64,000 nt of DNA from the NCBI RefSeq assembly GCF_024055715.1, contig NZ_JAMXMV010000019.1, forward strand, positions 1-64,000, in the 5' to 3' direction. The position numbers were made by a program, and so were the translations under genes. Shown here piece by piece: positions 8,063 to 17,400 of this stretch (position 1 is its first letter; each line of letters starts with the position of its first letter). Under the pieces are notes generated by a model. It saw only the letters and a program-made list of their open reading frames with translations, searched no databases and had not been told where the DNA came from. The stretch is from Actinoallomurus soli. GTDB taxonomy: Bacteria; Actinomycetota; Actinomycetes; Streptosporangiales; Streptosporangiaceae.

Positions 8063-8767
8063 TCAGCCGATCGGCACCTGCTGGATCACGGCGTCCTGGT
8101 CCGGCGCGATCAGCGCCCACGACTTGACCGACCCGTGGCCCTCCCACGGCAGGTGGTCGGAGATCCCCTTGAGCGAGTCCCCGCCGTCGCCGTTGACGAG
8201 GGTCACCTCCTCGATCGGACCGCTCGGCATACGCGCCGCGAAGGTGTACCACCACAGCGGCCGGTCCGGCAGCGCGTACCCGGTGAACAGCCGCTCGGCG
8301 ACGACCATGGTCGGCGACCGGTCCGCGGCCGCCTGCTGCGTCACCTCGGTGAGGCCGCCGAAGTCGCGGATCGCGATCGGCCCGTAGTGGATCTTGGCCG
8401 CGCGCCGCCCGTCGAAGCGCATCTCGGTGTGGACGTTCGCGGCGAGCCCGTGACCGGGCATGGCATACGCGGCGAAGACCGGGAAGACATAGTGCAGCCA
8501 GTCGTACGCGGCGGCGACCACCGGATGCCGGTCGTCCCCGCCGACGCCGACGGCCTGGTCCCAGGCGAACACCTCGCCCCACGCCGGATGGTTCACGCCG
8601 ATCGGCATCCGTACGACCACGCCGTTCGGCTGCAGATCCGGGGTGTCCACCGCGATCCGCAGCCGGGCCTCCGGAAGCTCGACGACGTTGTTGTCGAGCC
8701 GGCAGGCCAGGCCGTGCCCCTCCCCGAACATCCGGGCCAGCAGCTCCGCCGCACTCGCCGCGTCCAT
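8063..8767 (-). CDS. conserved hypothetical protein (possibly DUF6348-like)
   Basis: A 234-residue soluble protein beginning MDAASAAELLARMF; the ATG at 8767 has GGAAGG six bases upstream, while the longer frame to 8830 lacks a ribosome site. Recognisable stretches include VAAAYDWLHYVFPVFAAY, HYGPIAIRDFGG and a C-terminal WALIAPDQDAVIQQ. It resembles actinobacterial proteins I associate with DUF6348, but I cannot confirm that from memory. It is convergent with the MmyB-like regulator and shows no membrane segment. Confidence 0.7.
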   Translation of the reverse strand: MDAASAAELLARMFGEGHGLACRLDNNVVELPEARLRIAVDTPDLQPNGVVVRMPIGVNHPAWGEVFAWDQAVGVGGDDRHPVVAAAYDWLHYVFPVFAAYAMPGHGLAANVHTEMRFDGRRAAKIHYGPIAIRDFGGLTEVTQQAAADRSPTMVVAERLFTGYALPDRPLWWYTFAARMPSGPIEEVTLVNGDGGDSLKGISDHLPWEGHGSVKSWALIAPDQDAVIQQVPIG

Positions 8768-8925
8768 CACACACCTTCCGCTGGGGATCATGAACGTTGA
8801 TCCGACGAGCCGGTCGCTCCTTCGGTTCACGCCGTTTCGCGCCGGTCCCCCGGCCTCACCGGTTTCTGGATCGGCAAGGGCGGGGGCTCACGCGTCACCG
8901 CGGTCGGTGTGGACGCGCGACCGGC

Positions 8926-9378
8926 TCAGCGCCGAGGGCGCCCTTCGCGCAGCTCTTCGACCGCCTGGACGACGCGGCGCTCCCGCGTCTCGGCCTTCTT
9001 CGCCTGTTCGATCCAGGTGACGTACGCCTTCTTGCGGGAGGGCGACAGGCCGTCGAAGCAGCGCTGCGCCTCCGGCTCGGCCTTCAGCGCGTCCGCGAGA
9101 TCGGCCGGCACGGTGAGCTCCTGCGGCGCGTCGTCGAGCTCGACCTCGACGTCCACCTCGTCCCCGGCCGCGATCCCGGCGCCCTTGCGGTGCTCCGCGC
9201 TGACCGGAATCTTCGTCACGCCGCGCATGCTCCCGAACGTGGTCGCGTACGCGTAGCCGTTGATCGTGACCTTCACCCGGGCGCGCTTGCCGCCCCCGAG
9301 CGCTTCCACGACGTCGTCCGGAACGTTGATCCCCGTCGCCGTCTTACCGTCCAGTTGCACCGTCGCACGGAACCTCAT
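8926..9378 (-). CDS. YdeI/OmdA-type protein with DUF1905 domain
   Basis: A 150-residue protein with two recognisable parts. The DUF1905 beta-barrel-like region runs from FRATVQLDGKTATGINVPDDVVEALG to the KIPVSAEHRKGAGIAAGDEV stretch. The C-terminal OmdA/YdeI tail contains FDGLSPSRKKAYVTWIEQAK and Lys/Glu-rich helices. Such proteins are widespread in actinobacteria; OmdA was named for bacteriocin protection, but the biochemical role is unclear. The ATG at 9378 (MRFRATVQ) is preferred to the longer frame because family members start there. Confidence 0.85.
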   Translation of the reverse strand: MRFRATVQLDGKTATGINVPDDVVEALGGGKRARVKVTINGYAYATTFGSMRGVTKIPVSAEHRKGAGIAAGDEVDVEVELDDAPQELTVPADLADALKAEPEAQRCFDGLSPSRKKAYVTWIEQAKKAETRERRVVQAVEELREGRPRR

Positions 9379-9511
9379 GGACGGGAGTATCCCTCTGAGA
9401 CGCCTCGAGATCACTGTGTTCTGTGACGAACCAGCCCCGGATGGGCCTTGGCGGTCAGAGACGGCCGGTCCGAGTCGCGCTCCTACCGCGGTCGGCCCAG
9501 CCGCTCCGCGC

Positions 9512-10000
9512 TCAAGCCACAGCCGGGCGCAGGCGACGTACGGCGGTGGTGATGTCGTCGAGCGAGTGGTCGAGGGACTGGTCGGACAGGACGATCGGGG
9601 TGCCGTACCGCGCCAGGTTGCCGCGCGCCTCGCGGAACAGCCACGGCCGCACCCGGTCGACGACGATCTCCGGTTGAGTGGGAACGATCAGCAGGACCGG
9701 AGTGCTCGTCCTGCCGCGCAGGGCGGCGGTTCGCCTGACATCGGCCACCTCGTCCCAGCTCAGCCGTACGCCCATCAGCGGAAGCCGGACTCCGCTCTCG
9801 TCGACCGCCACCACCGGCACCCGGCACACCGTGCTGACGACGACCGGGCCGCCGAACAGCACCAGCAACACGGCGCCACAGACGGCGATCACCGCTCCCG
9901 GCAGGTCGGCCCGGGTCACCCCGAACACCAGCGCTGCCACGGCGGCCAGCATGAACAGCAGGTACGGCCCGTTGGGCCGCAGGCGTACGCGCAACGACAT
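9512..10000 (-). CDS. small membrane protein, STM3941-like
   Basis: A 162-residue membrane protein. Two adjacent hydrophobic helices (PYLLFMLAAVAALVFGV and VIAVCGAVLLVLFGGPVVV) are followed by a cytoplasmic domain with VDESGVRLPLMGVRLSWDEVADV, typical of PH-like proteins of the STM3941 type. The start ATG 10000 has GGAGG 7 bases upstream. It lies 29 bases after the stop of the ASCH gene on the same strand, so both may form one transcript. Function unknown. Confidence 0.75.
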   Translation of the reverse strand: MSLRVRLRPNGPYLLFMLAAVAALVFGVTRADLPGAVIAVCGAVLLVLFGGPVVVSTVCRVPVVAVDESGVRLPLMGVRLSWDEVADVRRTAALRGRTSTPVLLIVPTQPEIVVDRVRPWLFREARGNLARYGTPIVLSDQSLDHSLDDITTAVRRLRPAVA

Positions 10001-10029
10001 GAGGCCTCCACGATCGGCCGCTTCGCCGG

Positions 10030-10461
10030 TCAGGACCGGCCGGGTTCGCCGGGCGCCACCACACGGAAGCGCTCGGCGACGACGAGTGTTGCATCGTCGA
10101 TCACGGGAGTGTGCCCCAAAAACTCGCTTACTCCCTCGCTCCGGAAGAACTCCTCGTGCGCCGCCCGCCACTCCGCCGCGTCCGCGTACCCGCGCCCTTC
10201 CGCCCGCGCGTACTCGTCGTCGATCTCCTTGATGGGGACGACGCGGACGTCGACGAGCTCGATCACGACCGCCGTCCGTCCGTCGGAGTCGAGCACGGCG
10301 AACCGCTGCCCGGCCTCCGGCACCGCCTCCCCGGCGTGCTCGTAGATCTCAAGCAACCCGGTGAGCGCCGTCTTCTCCCCGTTCAGGATCGCCGCCACGC
10401 CGCTGTCCCGCAGCGGGCCCGGGAAGGCGAGTTCGAGAGTCGGAAGATCGTCATGTGCCAT
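10030..10461 (-). CDS. ASCH domain protein
   Basis: A 143-residue protein with the ASCH fold features: the early GPLRDSGVAAILNGEKTALTGLL (substrate-cleft lysine in the GEKT motif), GQRFAVLDSDGRTAVVIELVDV, and a C-terminal ERFRVV strand. ASCH proteins are PUA-related and are thought to bind RNA or act on modified nucleosides; YqfB-type members hydrolyse N4-acetylcytidine. The specific role here is not predictable. It is divergent from the TSCPD/Nudix genes. Confidence 0.85.
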   Translation of the reverse strand: MAHDDLPTLELAFPGPLRDSGVAAILNGEKTALTGLLEIYEHAGEAVPEAGQRFAVLDSDGRTAVVIELVDVRVVPIKEIDDEYARAEGRGYADAAEWRAAHEEFFRSEGVSEFLGHTPVIDDATLVVAERFRVVAPGEPGRS

Positions 10462-10601
10462 GGCGCGAGCGTACGACCTCGATCAGCTTCAAGGACGTCG
10501 GCGAGCCATCCCGCGCCGTGACCGCCCGGCTCAGTACGCTCCCCGGGCGCCACGTGGAGGAGACAGATTCAGCGGCTCTCCCACAGATGGTGGAACCGGT
10601 C

Positions 10602-11096
10602 ATGGAGGCGAATTTGATCTACCCCCCGAGCCCACGGCACGAACGGCACATGCCCCGACGCCGGGCCGGCCTGACCACCACCGTCACTATCGGCGGAGAG
10701 CGGTTCTCTCTGACCGCCAACGGCCGCCAGGACGGCACGCTCGGTGAGGTGTTCATCCAGTGGGGCAAGCAGGGCCAGACGCAGGCCGGGCTCTTGGACA
10801 TCTACGCCGTCACGCTCTCGGTCGGGCTTCAGCACGGCGTCCCGCTACTCGACCTCGTCCGCCAGGGCCTGGACCTGTACTTCGTGCCCAACGGCCACAC
10901 CGACGACCCTCAGATTCCGCGGGTCCGGTCAGTGGTGGACTGGGTGGCCCGGCGCCTGGCGATCGACTGGCTGCCGTACGAGGTCCGCGCCGTCGAAGGC
11001 ATCTTGACGATCCAGGAATGCGAAACCGCCGCCACAGACTGGTTGGCAACCGAGACCGTCGGCATTCCGGCGCTCAGTTCTGCGAGCAGCCGGTGA
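10602..11096 (+). CDS. standalone TSCPD domain protein (class II ribonucleotide reductase tail)
   Basis: A ~164-residue protein whose central ~100 residues match the C-terminal TSCPD domain of B12-dependent ribonucleotide reductase (NrdJ): TVTIGGERFSL, DGTLGEVFIQWGKQG, LSVGLQHGVPLLDLV, GHTDDPQIPRVRSVVDW, and RRLAIDWLPYEVRAVEGI near the end. The catalytic barrel of the reductase is absent. In full enzymes this region sits near the redox-active C-terminus; alone it may be a regulatory or scaffolding paralogue. The start is uncertain: ATG 10602 has no clear ribosome site, while TTG 10614 has GGAGG five bases ahead and would remove four residues. Its stop overlaps the next gene's GTG by three bases, implying coupling. 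Confidence 0.75.
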   Translation: MEANLIYPPSPRHERHMPRRRAGLTTTVTIGGERFSLTANGRQDGTLGEVFIQWGKQGQTQAGLLDIYAVTLSVGLQHGVPLLDLVRQGLDLYFVPNGHTDDPQIPRVRSVVDWVARRLAIDWLPYEVRAVEGILTIQECETAATDWLATETVGIPALSSASSR

Positions 11097-11862
11097 CTGT
11101 AGAGCCCTTCGATGTTCGCCGGCTCCGTCTGGTGGAGGTCGAAGCGCCGCAGTTGTCGCTTGAGGAACAACACGCCAGGGACCGCGTGTGGGAGGCCGCG
11201 GTCGAGGCGAACCCGTGTCTGTTCGACGGTCCGGTGGCGGCGTGCGCGGGATTGGAGACGGATGGCGCGCACGGTTTGATTCTGTCGTGGGCGCGGGTCA
11301 CCTACCGGCACTTCGCCCTGCGTCGGGTTCCCGGCAACGCCTCGTGGTTGCCCTCGCTCTTCATGGATGTCGTACAGCCGACGGACGACGGACGCATTCT
11401 GGTGGGGAGGGGGTCGTCGTCGACCGCCGCGCCGGGCCGTCAACCGCCGCGCCGGGCCGGTGGCAGCTTCCCGGCGGTTCCCTAGAGCCGCCTGAGCAAC
11501 GTGAGGCGCTCGATGAGGCCGCCTTGCGGCGCCACGCCGCGAGAGAACTGGTGGAGGAGACCGGAATCGACCTCGCCTCGGAGAAACTACGTCCGTGGGG
11601 CATCGTCCGCAGTGAGAGACACGGCATCGGCTTGGTCTTCCTAGCTCCGCCTTGGCCAGAGACGGAGCTACGTGATCGCTTCGAAGCCATGGCAACCGCT
11701 GAGCGGGCCCTGGGACGCGACCCGGAGCTGGACCGGATGGCTCTGGTGCGCGCCCCGGCTGAGGTCTCCGCCCTACAAGGACCGCACACCTACTACCTTG
11801 AAGCGGTCGTACGCCGGCACGCCGAGGCCTCGTCCCGAGGGGATACCGAGAAGCCTCGGTAG
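11093..11862 (+). pseudogene. Nudix hydrolase, interrupted by a 20-bp tandem duplication
   Basis: The N-terminal half (VTVEPFDVRRLRLVEVEAPQ ... DVVQPTDDGRILVGRGSSST) is read from GTG 11093. The C-terminal half, carrying the Nudix box with AARELVEETGID, WGIVRSE and HTYYLEAVVRRH, is one frame off and ends at 11862. Deleting one copy of the 20-bp repeat at 11420-11459 restores a continuous ~250-residue reading frame through GRWQLPGGSLEPPEQ. Nudix enzymes hydrolyse nucleoside diphosphates linked to other groups. The gene overlaps the TSCPD gene by GTGA and was presumably co-translated with it before the duplication. Confidence 0.85.
11420..11459 (+). repeat. 20-bp tandem duplication, two copies
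   Basis: Two adjacent 20-base units (11420-11439 and 11440-11459) differ at one position (TCGACCGCC versus TCAACCGCC at the start) and share the rest, ending GCGCCGGGCCG. Twenty bases is not a multiple of three, so it shifts the Nudix frame. Confidence 0.95.
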
Positions 11863-11915
11863 GCGGTCGACACGTTGCCGCGAGACGGGGAACACGGCGA
11901 AGCGCTATGAGGCCG

Positions 11916-12362
11916 CTAATACGAGCAGAGACGCTGCTCGGCCCATACGACCTTGCCGCCCTCCTCGCAGTGCACAGCCGACCAGCGCGCGCTGAGCATC
12001 TCGATGATTCCCAGGCCCCGGCCGTCTAGGTCGAGGTCGTTCGGCTGGCGCTTGGTCGGGAGGACTGGGTTGATGTCCCAGACCTCAGTGAAGAGGCTTG
12101 GGCTCGTCCATCTGAGACGTAGGCGGATCCGGCCGATCTCAGTGATCCCCATGGCTCGGTGGAAGGCGTCGGTGGCCTTTAGCGCGTTGGTGGCCAACTC
12201 CGACACGATCGTCTCCGTGTCGTAGATGAGCTCGGTCGGTAGGTGCCAATGCCGAGCCACCTCGGCGACCAGGCGTCGGGCGAGAGGGACGGCGTTCGGT
12301 GCGGCAGCCAGGGTGACGGCCTGGTCCTGCTGGTTCGGGAAGAACGCCACGGTTGGCCTCAT
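11916..12362 (-). CDS. ATP-binding protein, RsbW-like histidine-kinase-type ATPase
   Basis: A 148-residue HATPase_c_2 protein of the anti-sigma/serine kinase type. It shows VARHWHLPTELIYDTETIVSELATNA (N-box Asn), the G1-like RGLGIIEMLSARW, and a final GGKVVWAEQ strand. Such single-domain ATPases are abundant in actinomycetes, often beside XRE-DUF5753 and DUF397 genes as here, and many have unknown partners. Start ATG 12362 (MRPTVAFFPNQQDQ) is chosen by alignment with the usual family N-terminus; the longer frame to 12473 runs into the divergent gene. Confidence 0.82.
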   Translation of the reverse strand: MRPTVAFFPNQQDQAVTLAAAPNAVPLARRLVAEVARHWHLPTELIYDTETIVSELATNALKATDAFHRAMGITEIGRIRLRLRWTSPSLFTEVWDINPVLPTKRQPNDLDLDGRGLGIIEMLSARWSAVHCEEGGKVVWAEQRLCSY

Positions 12363-12420
12363 GCGATCACCACGCTCAGTAAAGTGTCGGAAGCTCAGTG
12401 TGAACCTGCAACGAAGATCA

Positions 12421-12452
12421 ATGCAACCTGTTGCATAGGATTTAGGTTGCAT
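12421..12452. promoter_or_regulatory. candidate operator between ATPase and XRE genes
   Basis: The perfect inverted repeat ATGCAAC-CT-GTTGCAT (12421-12436) is followed by a further half site GGTTGCAT (12445-12452). It is centred in the 110-base divergent region just before the XRE gene, the expected place for autoregulation. Confidence 0.5.
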
Positions 12453-12471
12453 AGTTCTCAAGGAGGCCCCC

Positions 12472-13347
12472 ATGCCTGCTCACCCGCGCCCTACTGTCCG
12501 GCTGCGCCGCCTGGCTGGAAGCTTGAGCCGATTGCGTACAGCTCGCGGCCTGAGCAGGGAGGACGTGGCAGAAGCCACCGGCATCAACAAGGCCACGCTC
12601 TACCGAATCGAGAAGGCGAAGGTCCGCCCGCAGACGCGCACGCTCGCCGCCATGCTCACGCTCTATGGAGTCGATCTCGACGAGCAACGGGCTCTGACCA
12701 AGCTCCTCAAAGACTCGCCGCAGCCCGGATGGTGGCAGGCGTACACGGACGAACTGCCCGAGGAGTACAGCACCTACATCGAGTTCGAGGACGAAGCTCG
12801 GAGCGTCTGGAACTACGAGAGCCTGTACATCCCGGGCCTACTCCAGACCGAGGAGTACGCCCGCGCCGTCATCCCCGGCGGCATGCCATCCCTAAGCCGG
12901 GAAGAAGTCGACCGGCGAGTCCAGGTCAGGATGGAACGCCAAGCGATCCTGGACCGCGACCCCACGTTCCACCTCTGGGCCATCTGCGACGAAGCTGCGA
13001 TCCACCGCGCGGTCGGCGGCCCAACCGTCATGCGCGACCAGCTCGTGCATCTGGTCTCGGTTATGGAACGGCCGAACGTCACGCTCCAAGTAGTGCCGTT
13101 CGCGACTGGTGCGCACCCCGGCATGCCGGGATCGTTCGTCGTGCTGCAGTTTCCCGGCGATCCGTCCGTTGTGTACATCGACAGCATGGCCGGCAACCTT
13201 TTCCTCGAAGAGGAAACAGACGTACGTCGCTACACTGGGCTCTACGAACACCTCAGAGCGGTCGCAATCAGCCCAGGAGCCACCAGACAGCTCCTAACGT
13301 GCGTGGCCAGTGAGCACTCAGCGAGGGGAGGGACAGGCGATGGGTGA
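12472..13347 (+). CDS. XRE-family regulator with DUF5753 domain
   Basis: A 291-residue regulator. It has an N-terminal helix-turn-helix (LSRLRTARGLSREDVAEATG, INKATLYRIEKAKVRPQ) and then DUF5753 from about residue 85 (YIPGLLQTEEYARAV, VDRRVQVRMERQAIL, LHLVSVMERPNVTLQVVPF, GSFVVLQFPGDPSVVYID). This architecture is a very common streptomycete/actinomycete regulator usually paired with a DUF397 protein, as here: the next gene's ATG overlaps its stop by eight bases. A palindromic operator lies just upstream. The ATG at 12472 follows AAGGAGG (12461-12467) by 4 bases. Confidence 0.92.
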   Translation: MPAHPRPTVRLRRLAGSLSRLRTARGLSREDVAEATGINKATLYRIEKAKVRPQTRTLAAMLTLYGVDLDEQRALTKLLKDSPQPGWWQAYTDELPEEYSTYIEFEDEARSVWNYESLYIPGLLQTEEYARAVIPGGMPSLSREEVDRRVQVRMERQAILDRDPTFHLWAICDEAAIHRAVGGPTVMRDQLVHLVSVMERPNVTLQVVPFATGAHPGMPGSFVVLQFPGDPSVVYIDSMAGNLFLEEETDVRRYTGLYEHLRAVAISPGATRQLLTCVASEHSARGGTGDG

Positions 13348-13450
13348 CTTGTCCCGGATTGATTGGCGCAAGAGCAGCCGATCCAGTTCAAACGGCCAGT
13401 GCGTTGAGGTTGGAATAGTCGAAAAGATAGCCAGCCCGCAACAGACCTAA
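13340..13450 (+). CDS. DUF397 protein, truncated
   Basis: A 36-residue product starting MGDLSRIDWRKSSRSSSNGQ and containing CVEVGIVE, the diagnostic first half of DUF397. Complete proteins run to 55-70 residues and end with a VRDSK...FTPxEW block; that block is missing and the frame stops after SPQQT. The stop lies exactly where the oppositely oriented SRA-like gene ends (4-base overlap), so the truncation probably marks the insertion edge of the defence pair. The start overlaps the regulator gene (ATGGGTGA), with GGAGGGACAGG upstream. Confidence 0.75.
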   Translation: MGDLSRIDWRKSSRSSSNGQCVEVGIVEKIASPQQT

Positions 13451-14394
13451 GGCAACCCAGATTCACGCTGCATTAGCGGACATGCACCACAGAGACGCGC
13501 CGCTGCATCGATACGCTTGAACGATCCCTCCTCTTCCTCTTCGAAGATGCATGTTATTCCAAGTCCACCAAGGAGCTCGACCATATCTTGGGTCGGCCGC
13601 GTTGGCAGAAGGATAGCTCGTCGCCGAACTTGAGCATGTCGACCATAGTCTAGTATCTGCCCAATCGCCATGCGTATATCGCCACGGCTCGCCGAGCCTT
13701 TCGCTTCAACCAGTTCATTGGCGGTCACATCGAAAAGGTCAGTCTTCAGAGGAAAAGCGCGATCAGGCAAGCTTATGCGCCGCTGTCTAGATATATGACC
13801 TCGCTCGCTTAGCCATGCCGCATACCGCTGCACCAGCATGGATTCCCGCCGCTCAGCCTCCGTGATCGGCTTAGCGCGGTTGACCCGAAAACGATCCGCA
13901 TTGTGCGCTTCCAGATCGACATCTTCTATTGTCACCTGATCATAACGCTCGTCGTCATACAGCCGAGCGTCGCTTACACGCCAGAGACGAAAGACAATCA
14001 CTTGTCGCATATCTTTGTTGACGTCGGGCGCGTCTTCATATCGAAAGGGATCCCGTTCGTCAACTACATATTCACCTAGGTAGCAATGCTTGCTAGGGAT
14101 AGCCTCTTCGAAGAGATGAACCGTCCGGCCTGCCAGACGGTGATCGCGAAGCGCAGCGTTATTGCTACTAGAATTGAATGTCTGGTCGCCAACCTGTCCA
14201 TCGCCGGTGTATTGGTATCCACCATCGCCGAGTGGATGATCCAACCCGTAAAGCTTGCGGCCCTTTATCGTTGAGAACAGCAAGACGGCAGATGATTCGT
14301 TCGAGATGGAGATCCCCCTTTGGCGTTGCCCGCCGCATCGGCGGTGGATCTCCTGGCGAGGAAGGACTTCCCCTTCCCTGATCTTCCATGGCAT
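13447..14394 (-). CDS. putative modification-dependent nuclease, SRA-like plus PD-(D/E)xK
   Basis: A 315-residue protein. The N-terminal part (WKIREGEVLPRQEIHRRCGG, QRQRGIS, then GYQYTGDGQVGDQ near 60, HLFEE, YLGEYVV, RQVIVFRLWRV) resembles SRA/YDG-type domains that recognise modified DNA. The C-terminal part has LFDVTANELVEAKG (Asp near 218, Glu-x-Lys near 229-231) and QILDY, the pattern of a PD-(D/E)xK nuclease core. I infer a type IV-like enzyme cutting modified DNA. The base composition is visibly poorer in G+C than its neighbours, a sign of transfer. ATG 14394 is preferred to the upstream TTG 14403. It is divergent, with a 92-base gap, from the PLD-helicase gene. Confidence 0.65.
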   Translation of the reverse strand: MPWKIREGEVLPRQEIHRRCGGQRQRGISISNESSAVLLFSTIKGRKLYGLDHPLGDGGYQYTGDGQVGDQTFNSSSNNAALRDHRLAGRTVHLFEEAIPSKHCYLGEYVVDERDPFRYEDAPDVNKDMRQVIVFRLWRVSDARLYDDERYDQVTIEDVDLEAHNADRFRVNRAKPITEAERRESMLVQRYAAWLSERGHISRQRRISLPDRAFPLKTDLFDVTANELVEAKGSASRGDIRMAIGQILDYGRHAQVRRRAILLPTRPTQDMVELLGGLGITCIFEEEEEGSFKRIDAAARLCGACPLMQRESGLP

Positions 14395-14486
14395 AGGCCG
14401 CAATATACGGCAAACCGGACTTTTTGTCGTGTCGAACGCCGTTCGCCCCTGTTGGGTTGTCGGCGGCAGGCCATACGGTTGCTTGC

Positions 14487-17400
14487 ATGCCCGAACTCTC
14501 CCCTGGGGTTTACGAACACCTCATCACCGTTGACCTGCGTGAACGTCTCCATTCGGTTGACAGTGACCTCGTACGCAAGGAGCATCTCATCGAAGATGAC
14601 GCCGATGAAGTCCTCGTACGACACCTTGGCGAGTTGACACGTCGCGCATTGCGGATGGTTCGGGAGGCCAGCAGGAAGGACGCGCTCGCAGCACAGGTGA
14701 CTGCAGCCAACGGTATCGCCAAGGCCATCGCATCGGTTGTCGCTGAGGCGGTCACTGACTCCGACCTCGTCGCTGATGAGCAGGAGTTGCTGGTAGCGAT
14801 CGCCGCCGGTCGCCGGCCAGACGGCAGTGTTCCCTTCCCTGAACGGCCCGACATCCCACTCTCAAGCAGCGCCCTTCTGGTCAACGGGCGTGACCAGCCG
14901 CAGATTGGCCGCGAGGTCGTCAAGGAACTTGCATCCGCTGATCAGGTCGATCTCCTGTGCGCCTTCATCAAATGGCATGGCTTGCGGCTCATGGAGGACG
15001 GGCTTCGGCGCTTCATCGAGCGTGGCGGCAAGCTGCGGGTCATCACTACGACCTACATCGGCGCGACGGAGCGGAAGGCGCTGGATCGGCTCATCGAGAT
15101 GGGAGCCGAGGTCAAGGTTAGCTACGAGACCCGGACCACCCGTCTTCATGCCAAGGCATGGCTGTTTCACCGGGCTTCGCAGCTTGACACCGCGTACGTC
15201 GGGTCGTCCAACCTGTCTAAGACAGCGCTGACAGATGGCAAGGAGTGGAACGTCCGGATCGCGCGTGCGGAGCAACCGCACCTGCTGGACACTTTCGAGG
15301 CCACCTTCGACGAGTACTGGGCGGATCCCTCCTTCGAGAGCTACGACCCGGACCGAGATGCCCAGCGGCTCGACGAAGCACTGAAGAAGGAAGCCGGTGG
15401 TCCCACCGACCTTCCACTCCAGATCACCAACATTGCGGTTGTGCCGTACCCCTACCAACGCGAGATCCTGGACGAACTCCAGGCAGCACGCGAGCTACAC
15501 GACCACTGGCGCAACCTAGCCGTCATGGCAACCGGCACCGGCAAGACGGTCGTTGCCGCGCTCGACTACAAGCGGCTGCTGGCCCAAGGCACTGCCAAGT
15601 CGCTGCTGTTCGTTGCACACCGCAAGGAGATCCTGCAGCAGAGTCTCTTGACCTTCCGGCAGACGCTGCAGGATGGTTCGTTCGGTGAGCTGCTGGTCGA
15701 TGGCCAACGACCCCAGGAGTGGCAGCACGTCTTCGCTTCGATCCAGTCGCTGTCCCGTCTCGAGATCGAGCCGGACCACTTCGACATGGTGATCGTGGAT
15801 GAGTTCCACCATGCAGAGGCCGCAACGTACACCCAGCTACTCGATCACCTGAAGCCGAAGGTGCTGCTAGGCCTCACCGCGACACCAGAACGCACAGACG
15901 GCGCCGACATCCTTCATTGGTTCGACGGTGGCAAGCCGACCGTAGAGCTTCGGCTGTGGGAAGCGCTGGAACGAGAGCTCCTGGTCCCCTTCCACTACTT
16001 CGGGATCCACGACGCGACTGACCTGTCTCAGATCACATGGCGGCGTGGCACCGGCTACGACATCGCGGAACTGACGAATCTCTATACCGGGCATGAAGCG
16101 CGTGTTTCCATGGTGATCAAGGCCTTGACGGACAAGCTCGCCAACGTCAGCGCCATGCGCGCAGTCGGCTTCTGCGTCAGCATCGCGCATGCGGAGTTTA
16201 TGGCGGCGCGCTTCAACCGGGCAGGGATCCCTTCGATCGCAGTCACCTCCGCGACTGATCCCAGCGCGCGAGCGCAGGCCCTGGTTGATCTCCGGAACCG
16301 GAAGATCAACGCCCTCTTCACGGTGGATCTGTTCAACGAGGGCGTCGACGTGCCCCAGATCGACACAGTTCTCTTCCTACGTCCCACCGAGAGCGCGACC
16401 GTCTTCCTCCAACAGCTCGGCCGCGGCCTACGCTTCGCCGACGACAAGCCATGCCTCACGGTCTTGGACTTCGTTGGACGCCAGAACGTCAACTTCCGCT
16501 TCGACCTGCGGTACCGAGCGCTCACAGGCGATAGCCCACGCCAGCTCGAACGCGACATCCACACCGGATTCCCCGCCCTGCCAGCCGGCTGCCATATCGA
16601 TCTCGATCGCGAGGTCAGCAAGCTTGTGCTGGAAAATCTGAAACAGGCGCTCAACGCGAACAAGAAAGCGATCCTCGCTGAGATACGCAGCTTGGCGGAG
16701 CAGAACCTGGCTAGCTTCCTCGAAGAGACTGGGCTGGAACTCCAAGATCTGTTCACGAGTTCGCGAGGAGGCTGGGTTGGCCTTCGCCGCGAGGCTGGTC
16801 TTGAGCAACGGCTGCCGGAAGACCTCAAGGATGACCGGAGTCTCGCCGCCGCGATCGGCCGCATGCTGCACCTAGACGATCCCGAACGGATCGCCTTCGT
16901 CCACGAAGTGCTCTCACAAGACGAACCGCCTCAACCAGCGGCCTTCGATGCTCGCCAACGACGCCTCCTGGCGATGTTCCATGCGTCAGTCGACAGCAGC
17001 CTGCCGATGAGTGCTCTTACCCGGAACCTTGAGCGCTTCTGGCGGAACCCGGCGCGAAGAGATGAGGTGCTGGAGATTACTGAGGTGTTGCGAGCACGCC
17101 TTCACCGCATCACTCCCGCGTTGGCCGAGGCGAGCCACGTCCCTCTTCGCCTCCACGCCACCTACACCAAAGACGAGATCCTGGCTGCCTTCGGAGTGGA
17201 GAAGCCTCGGTCGTGGAGATCCGGCGTTCGCTGGATGCCTTCGGAACAAGCTGACATCTTCTTCGTGACGATCAACAAGACAGAAGCTCACTTCTCGCCG
17301 CAGACGATGTACAGCGACCGGGCGATCAGCCCTACCGAATTTCAATGGGAGTCCCAGCATGTCACCCCCGAGGGCTCCGAGACCGGCCAGCGGTACATCC

